Source: Spiroplasma sp. TIUS-1 (GTDB taxonomy: Bacteria; Bacillota_I; Bacilli_A; Mycoplasmatales; Mycoplasmataceae). From it: DNA of 64,000 bases. Every line of letters begins with the position of its first letter. Positions within the stretch are counted from its first letter, which is position 1. The notes beneath the pieces were generated by a model that was not told where the DNA came from, did no database searches, and saw only the letters and a list, made by a program, of their open reading frames with translations. This document shows positions 58,718 through 64,000 of this stretch, piece by piece. A program made the position numbers and the translations under genes. Location of the stretch: assembly GCF_010365785.1 (NCBI RefSeq), contig NZ_CP048387.1, forward strand, positions 744,001-808,000. The letters run 5' to 3'.

Positions 58718-59767
58718 ATGTCAATTATTAATAAGGCAAATAACAAACCCACTTTTATTTCAATGGACTTAGGAACATCTAATACATTAGTTTATGTTTC
58801 AGGGCAAGGAGTTGTTTATAACGAACCTTCAATCATTGCTTATAAAATTAAAGAAAATAAAATTATTGCAATCGGAGCCGAAGCTTATAAAATGATCGGT
58901 AAAGGTAACAAATCAATTCGTATTGTAAAACCAATGGTTGACGGAGTTATTACAGATATCCGCGCTACAGAGTCACAATTAAAATATATATTTAAAAAAT
59001 TACGTTTAGAGAAGTCATTAAAACATTCAATTGTGCTATTAGCTTGTCCTTCAGTTATTACTGAATTAGAAAAAACAGCTCTTAAAAAAATTGCTACAAA
59101 TCTTGGTGCTGACAGAGTATTCGTAGAAGAAGAAGTAAAAATGGCTGCTTTAGGTGGAGGAGTAAATATTTATGCTCCAACGGGTAACCTAATTGTTGAT
59201 ATGGGTGGTGGAACTACTGATATTGCTGTTATGGCATCAGGAGATATTGTTCTTTCAAAATCAATCAAAGTTGCAGGTAACTACCTAAACGATGAATGTC
59301 AAAAATTCATTCGTTCACAATATGGATTAGAAATTGGTACTAAATCAGCTGAGTCAATTAAAATAACAATTGGATCTCTATCTAAATTTTCTGACGAAAG
59401 AAAAATGAAAGTATACGGTAGAGACGTTGTTTCAGGATTACCAAGAGAAATCGAAATTACTCCTGAAGAAATTCGTGACTTATTAAAAGTACCAGTTTCA
59501 AGAATTATTGACTTAACAGTTCAAGTATTAGAAGATACTCCACCTGAATTAGCTGGGGATATCTACAGAAATGGAATCACACTTTGTGGTGGTGGTGCAT
59601 TAATTAAAGGTATGGACAAATACTTCGCAGATACATTACAATTACCAACAAGAATTGGTGAACAACCTCTTCTAGCTGTTATTAACGGTACAAAAAAATT
59701 TGAAAATGAAATTTTTGAAATCTTAAAAGCTGAAAGAACTCACCAAGATGCTTTAGAAAACTTATAG
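58718..59767 (+). CDS. mreB: MreB paralogue 2 of 5
   Basis: 349 residues, no Trp. The ATG giving MSIINKANNKPTF is nine bases behind GGAG; an earlier ATG overlaps that site. Motifs MDLGTSNTLVYV, VDMGGGTTDIAVMAS and CGGGALIKG. By eye about 95% identical to paralogue 4; the last 125 residues differ at only one position. Followed 18 bases later by paralogue 3, so a two-gene operon. Confidence 0.97.
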   Translation: MSIINKANNKPTFISMDLGTSNTLVYVSGQGVVYNEPSIIAYKIKENKIIAIGAEAYKMIGKGNKSIRIVKPMVDGVITDIRATESQLKYIFKKLRLEKSLKHSIVLLACPSVITELEKTALKKIATNLGADRVFVEEEVKMAALGGGVNIYAPTGNLIVDMGGGTTDIAVMASGDIVLSKSIKVAGNYLNDECQKFIRSQYGLEIGTKSAESIKITIGSLSKFSDERKMKVYGRDVVSGLPREIEITPEEIRDLLKVPVSRIIDLTVQVLEDTPPELAGDIYRNGITLCGGGALIKGMDKYFADTLQLPTRIGEQPLLAVINGTKKFENEIFEILKAERTHQDALENL

Positions 59768-60847
59768 GATAAAAGGAAATAAAATATGAACAGAGAAGAT
59801 CGCACATATATCGCGCTAGATTTAGGTACATCAAACATATTAGCATATGTTTCTAAACAAGGAATTGTTTACAATGAACCTTCAATCATGGCTTACGATA
59901 ACATATCAAACTCATTAGTTGCTCTTGGACAAGATGCTTACGATATGATTGGAAAAACACACGATAACATCAGAATGGTTGTTCCAATTAAAGACGGAGT
60001 TATTACTGACTTAGACGCAGCTCAAGAAATGTTACAAAACATTTTCGAAAAATTGAAAATGGTTGGTGACTGAAAAAATTCAATCATCTTATTAGCTTGT
60101 CCTTCAGAAGTTACTGAATTAGAACGTGATGCTCTAAAGCAAGTTGCTTACGATATGGGTGCTGAATTAGTATTCGTTGAAGAAGAAGTAAAAATGGCAG
60201 CTATTGGTGCAGGTATTAACATTGAATTACCAAAAGGATACGTTGTTCTTGACATTGGTGGTGGAACAACAGATATTGCTATTATTGCTTCAGGAGACAT
60301 TATCTTATCAAGATCAATCAAAGTTGCAGGTAACTACTTCGATGAAGAAATCAAAAAATATATTCGTTCAGAATACAACATTACAATCGGTGATAAAACA
60401 GCTGAAAATGTTAAAAAAGATTTAGGATCTTTAGCAAAAAATAAAGGTGATTCATCAATGTCTGTTTTTGGTAGAGATATAATTTCAGGATTGCCTAAAG
60501 AAGCAGTTGTTGAATCAGAAGAAATTAGAAATGTTCTAATAAACTCTTTCTCAAAAATCACTGACTTAATTATTGAATTAATGGAAAATACACCTCCTGA
60601 ATTAGCTGGAGACATTGTTAAAAATGGATTCACAATTTGTGGTGGTGGTGCACTTATTAACGGTATTCAAGAATACTTTAACCAAATATTCTCAGTTCCA
60701 GTTGTAATTTCAGCTAACGCCCTAACAGGTGTTGTTGAAGGAGCCAAAATATTTGAAAAAATGATTCTTAAAAGATTAGAATCAGGATACTACGGTAAAA
60801 ATGGTGAATTTGCTAAAGCAAAACACAACTCATCAAAATATATTTAA
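58745..60847 (+). repeat. mreB pair duplication, copy 1
   Basis: Coding parts of paralogues 2 and 3 repeat at 61122-63226. The 59390-59830 part (end of gene 2, junction GATAAAAGGAAATAAAAT, start of gene 3) is almost identical to 61770-62210, while 5' flanks are unrelated. Confidence 0.9.
59786..60847 (+). CDS. mreB: MreB paralogue 3 of 5
   Basis: 353 residues with one TGA (GDWKNS). Motifs LDLGTSNILAYV, LDIGGGTTDIAIIAS, CGGGALING (Asn in place of the usual Lys). Ends NGEFAKAKHNSSKYI, a basic tail suited to membrane contact. By eye about 95% identical to paralogue 5. AAAGGA precedes the ATG. Confidence 0.97.
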
Positions 60848-60854
60848 AAAAATA

Positions 60855-60879
60855 AAAAACTGATTAATTTCAGTTTTTT
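60855..60879 (+). terminator. Terminator of mreB 2-3
   Basis: AAAAACTGA and TCAGTTTTT pair around TTAATT. Confidence 0.85.
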
Positions 60880-60960
60880 ATTTGCCAAATTGACATGTAT
60901 AATTTATTTAACTACTAGATTTAATAATAAATAAATCTATGCTAAATAGACTTTTAAAAT

Positions 60961-60989
60961 TTGCAATTAATAACTAAAAAATGTATAAT
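60961..60989 (+). promoter_or_regulatory. Strong promoter of mreB 4-5
   Basis: TTGCAA, exactly 17 bases, then TATAAT with an extended TG. The expected leader is about 105 bases and contains a GATATC-TTTAA-GATATC hairpin just upstream of the AAGGAG ribosome binding site. Confidence 0.75.
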
Positions 60990-61100
60990 ATTTAAGACTA
61001 TACTTTTAAAGGCAATATAACTTTTGAAGGTATTGATCAAAAACACACTAAAATATATTAGATATCTTTAAGATATCAAATTCGTAAGGAGAATATACGC

Positions 61101-62147
61101 ATGGCGTTAAAAAAATCAAATGCTAAACCAACATTCGTTTCAATGGATTTAGGTACAGCCAATACTTTAGTTTATGTTTCAGGACAAGGAGTTGTTTACA
61201 ACGAACCTTCAATTGTTGCATATAAAATTAAAGAAAACAAAATTATTGCCGTTGGTACAGAAGCTTACAAAATGATTGGTAAAGGAAACAAATCAATCAG
61301 AGTAGTTAGACCAATGGTTGACGGTGTTATTACAGATATTCGTGCTACAGAAGCACAATTAAAATACATCTTCAAAAAATTACGTTTAGAGAAATCTTTA
61401 AAACACTCAATCGTATTATTAGCTTGTCCTTCAGTTATTACTGAATTAGAAAAAGCTGCTCTACAAAAAATTGCTGGTAACTTAGGTGCTGACAGAGTAT
61501 TCGTAGAAGAAGAAGTAAAAATGGCTGCTTTAGGTGGAGGTGTAAATATTTATGCTCCAACAGGTAACCTAATTGTTGATATGGGTGGTGGAACTACTGA
61601 TATTGCTGTTATGGCATCAGGAGATATTGTTCTTTCAAAATCAATCAAAGTTGCAGGTAACTACCTAAACGATGAATGTCAAAAATTCATTCGTTCACAA
61701 TACGGATTAGAAATTGGAGCAAAATCAGCTGAATCAATTAAAGTAACAATTGGATCATTAGCTAAATTTGCTGACGAAAGAAAAATGAAAGTATACGGTA
61801 GAGACGTTGTTTCAGGATTACCAAGAGAAATCGAAATTACTCCTGAAGAAATTCGTGATTTATTAAAAGTACCAGTTTCAAGAATTATTGACTTAACAGT
61901 TCAAGTATTAGAAGAAACTCCACCTGAATTAGCTGGGGATATCTACAGAAATGGAATCACACTTTGTGGTGGTGGTGCCTTAATTAAAGGTATGGACAAA
62001 TACTTCGCAGATACATTACAATTACCAACAAGAATTGGTGAACAACCTCTTTTAGCCGTTATTAACGGTACAAAAAAATTCGAAAATGAAATTTTTGAAA
62101 TCTTAAAAGCTGAAAGAACTCACCAAGATGCTTTAGAAAACTTATAG
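61101..62147 (+). CDS. mreB: MreB paralogue 4 of 5
   Basis: 348 residues. N-terminus MALKKSNAKPTFVSMDLGTANTLVYV; same motifs as paralogue 2. Substitutions relative to paralogue 2 are mostly Ile/Val and Ser/Ala in the first two thirds. AAGGAG precedes the ATG; strong promoter and long leader suggest this is the main copy. Confidence 0.97.
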   Translation: MALKKSNAKPTFVSMDLGTANTLVYVSGQGVVYNEPSIVAYKIKENKIIAVGTEAYKMIGKGNKSIRVVRPMVDGVITDIRATEAQLKYIFKKLRLEKSLKHSIVLLACPSVITELEKAALQKIAGNLGADRVFVEEEVKMAALGGGVNIYAPTGNLIVDMGGGTTDIAVMASGDIVLSKSIKVAGNYLNDECQKFIRSQYGLEIGAKSAESIKVTIGSLAKFADERKMKVYGRDVVSGLPREIEITPEEIRDLLKVPVSRIIDLTVQVLEETPPELAGDIYRNGITLCGGGALIKGMDKYFADTLQLPTRIGEQPLLAVINGTKKFENEIFEILKAERTHQDALENL

Positions 62148-63226
62148 GATAAAGGGAATAAAATATGAACAGAGAAGATCGCACATATATCGCGCTAGAT
62201 TTAGGTACATCAAACATATTAGCGTATGTTGCTAAACAAGGAATTGTTTACAATGAACCTTCAATCATGGCTTACGATAACATATCAAACTCATTAGTTG
62301 CTCTTGGACAAGATGCTTACGATATGATTGGAAAAACACACGATAACATTAGAATGGTTGTTCCAATTAAAGACGGAGTTATTACTGACTTAGAAGCGGC
62401 TCAAGAAATGTTACAAAACATTTTCGAGAAATTGAAAATGGTTGGTGACTGAAAAAATTCAATCATCTTATTAGCTTGTCCTTCAGAAGTTACTGAATTA
62501 GAACGTGATGCTCTAAAACAAGTTGCTTACGATATGGGTGCTGAATTAGTATTCGTTGAAGAAGAAGTAAAAATGGCAGCTATTGGTGCAGGTATTAACA
62601 TTGAATTACCAAAAGGACACGTTGTTCTTGACATTGGTGGTGGTACAACAGATATTGCTATTATTGCTTCAGGTGACATCATCTTATCAAGATCAATCAA
62701 AGTTGCAGGTAACTACTTCGATGATGAAATCAAAAAATACATTCGTTCAGAATACAACATTACAATCGGTGATAAAACAGCTGAAAATGTTAAAAAAGAT
62801 ATTGGTTCATTAGCTAAACATAAAGCTGAATCATCAATGTCAATCTTCGGTAGAGATATTATCTCAGGATTACCTAAAGAAGCAGTTGTTGAATCAGAAG
62901 AAATTAGAAATGTTTTAATTAACGCGTTCTCAAAAATTACTGACTTAATTATTGAATTAATGGAAAATACACCTCCTGAATTAGCTGGAGACATTGTTAA
63001 AAATGGATTCACAATTTGTGGTGGTGGAGCACTTATTAAAGGTGTTCAAGAATACTTTAACCAAATATTCTCAGTTCCAGTTGTAATCTCAGCTAACGCC
63101 CTAACAGGTGTTGCTGAGGGAGCAAAAATCTATGAGAAAAATATTCTTCAAAGATTGGAATCAGGATACTACGGTAAAAATGGTGAATTTGCTAAAGCAA
63201 AACACAACTCATCAAAATACCTTTAG
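61122..63226 (+). repeat. mreB pair duplication, copy 2
   Basis: Second copy of the two-gene unit; junction GATAAAGGGAATAAAAT differs from copy 1 by one base and a one-base gap. Confidence 0.9.
62165..63226 (+). CDS. mreB: MreB paralogue 5 of 5
   Basis: 353 residues with the same TGA as paralogue 3. CGGGALIKG is canonical here. C-terminal basic tail NGEFAKAKHNSSKYL. 17 bases behind paralogue 4, with GGGAA upstream; ends the mreB array. Confidence 0.97.
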
Positions 63227-63235
63227 TAAATAATT

Positions 63236-63261
63236 AAACTTACTTTCGAGTAGGTTTTTTT
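63236..63261 (+). terminator. Terminator of mreB 4-5
   Basis: AAACTTACT-TTCG-AGTAGGTTT with T run; tetraloop TTCG. Confidence 0.85.
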
Positions 63262-63275
63262 TATCTAAATTTCAC

Positions 63276-63303
63276 AAAAAAAGAAGCAATTTGCTTCTTT
63301 TTT
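63276..63303 (-). terminator. Terminator of tatD
   Basis: AAAAAAGAAGCAA-TTGCTTCTTTTTT perfect stem; T run on minus. Confidence 0.88.
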
Positions 63304-63314
63304 AATATTAAATA

Positions 63315-64000
63315 TTAGACTAACCCAAACAAGTTTTTAGCATTACTATAAGTCACTTCAGCCATTTCCTCAGTACTTATTTTCTTTAACTCAGCCATCT
63401 TCTTAATAGTATGGATTATGTACTCTTGTCTGTTAGTTGTTCCTCGGTATGGAACAGGAGTTAAATAGGGAGCATCTGTCTCTGTGACTAAATACTTCAT
63501 TGGTACTTTTTCAACTACATGTTGCAATTCTTTAGCATTAGGAAATGTAACAACACCACCTATTGATATATAGTAACCTTCTTTAATAAAAGCGTCTGCA
63601 ACAGCCTGATCAGCTGTGAAGCAGTGAACCATTGCTTTCTTGATCTTGTGTTTAATCAGCATTTTTAAACATGAATAGTAAACATCAGTATGATTTTTTT
63701 GATCTCTAATATGAAGAACAACAACCAAATTATTTTCTTTGGCAATTTTAACTTGCTCTTCAAAAATAAACATTTGCTTATCTTTGTTTTTATCAGAATA
63801 ATAGAAGTCTAATCCTATTTCACCGATACCTTTAACTTTGTCTAACTTAGCTAATTTTGCAATTTCTGCAATCTCTATTTCAGATACATCTTCAACATTA
63901 TTTGGGTGTATACCTATAACTGCAAAAACACTTTTATGTTTCATAGCATCACGCACACTAGCTTTTGACGAAGCAACATCATATCCTGTACTCATGAAAT
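63315..64000 (-). CDS. tatD: TatD-family metal-dependent hydrolase (5' end outside window)
   Basis: About 228 C-terminal residues. IGIHPNN, KGIGEIGLDFYY, VVLHIRD, AMVHCFTAD and VTETDAPYLTPVPYRG are the TIM-barrel metal ligands (Glu, His, His, Asp) of TatD. The first strand with HxH lies beyond the window. Converges on the mreB array. In Firmicutes tatD precedes rnmV and rsmA. Confidence 0.95.
   Translation of the reverse strand, partial: FMSTGYDVASSKASVRDAMKHKSVFAVIGIHPNNVEDVSEIEIAEIAKLAKLDKVKGIGEIGLDFYYSDKNKDKQMFIFEEQVKIAKENNLVVVLHIRDQKNHTDVYYSCLKMLIKHKIKKAMVHCFTADQAVADAFIKEGYYISIGGVVTFPNAKELQHVVEKVPMKYLVTETDAPYLTPVPYRGTTNRQEYIIHTIKKMAELKKISTEEMAEVTYSNAKNLFGLV

Noticed and set aside
60204-60425. 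Extra plus-strand open frames inside mreB 3 and mreB 5
   Set aside because: Out-of-frame shadows that appear in both duplicated copies because the DNA is the same; no start signals.

Overview
The window is a low-GC mollicute chromosome segment, almost certainly from Spiroplasma. UGA is read as tryptophan throughout: nearly every long gene is interrupted by in-frame TGA at conserved Trp positions (the C-terminal Trp of ribosomal protein S7 is TGA), and TGG is rare. Five consecutive mreB paralogues at the right end are a Spiroplasma hallmark. No fibril gene, rRNA or tRNA was seen. All gene boundaries here were rebuilt by joining open frames across TGA.

Layout, left to right (minus strand unless stated): secA (3' end outside the window), a ComEC-like metallo-beta-lactamase and a small protein; the str operon rpsL-rpsG-fusA-tuf; trmFO/rlmFO; a p37-p29-p69 ABC importer (probably thiamine pyrophosphate); a HAD phosphatase; a long co-directional run (degenerate ABC-like protein, DHH phosphoesterase, tdk, prfA, prmC, membrane protein, tsaC, repeat-rich membrane protein, small coiled coil); rpmE on plus with a repeat-bearing tail; fba with a transposase-like remnant behind it; a secreted protein; rpoE, an HD hydrolase, gltX; ychF, parB, parA, rsmG.

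Then comes a nucleoside-type BMP/ABC import system (three paralogous lipoproteins, one double ATPase, two permeases), a divergent azoreductase / HxlR regulator pair, mnmG, two GNAT-like paralogues, metG, a divergent hpt, pth, prs, an ABC-F protein on plus, a membrane protein, rsmA, a membrane protein plus GDSL lipoprotein lipase pair, rnmV, five mreB genes on plus, and tatD (5' end outside the window).

mnmG, rsmG, parA, parB, ychF, rsmA, rnmV, tatD, metG, pth, prs and hpt are neighbours around the replication origin in many Firmicutes, so this looks like a rearranged origin-proximal region, although dnaA is not inside it. Spiroplasma-type surface and cytoskeletal modules interrupt the conserved strings: the BMP transporter and azoreductase between mnmG and rsmG, and the lipase pair and mreB array between rsmA, rnmV and tatD.

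The most notable signals are the tandem duplication of an mreB pair with blockwise homogenisation; two membrane-protein genes each preceded by a 15-base homopolymer 36-37 bases before the start codon (candidate phase-variable promoters); an HPRT homologue that has lost its canonical PRPP and PPi loops; a large ABC-ATPase-like protein without a Walker A; and in-frame tandem repeats in a membrane protein and in L31. I see no CRISPR array, prophage or wholly new multi-gene system.
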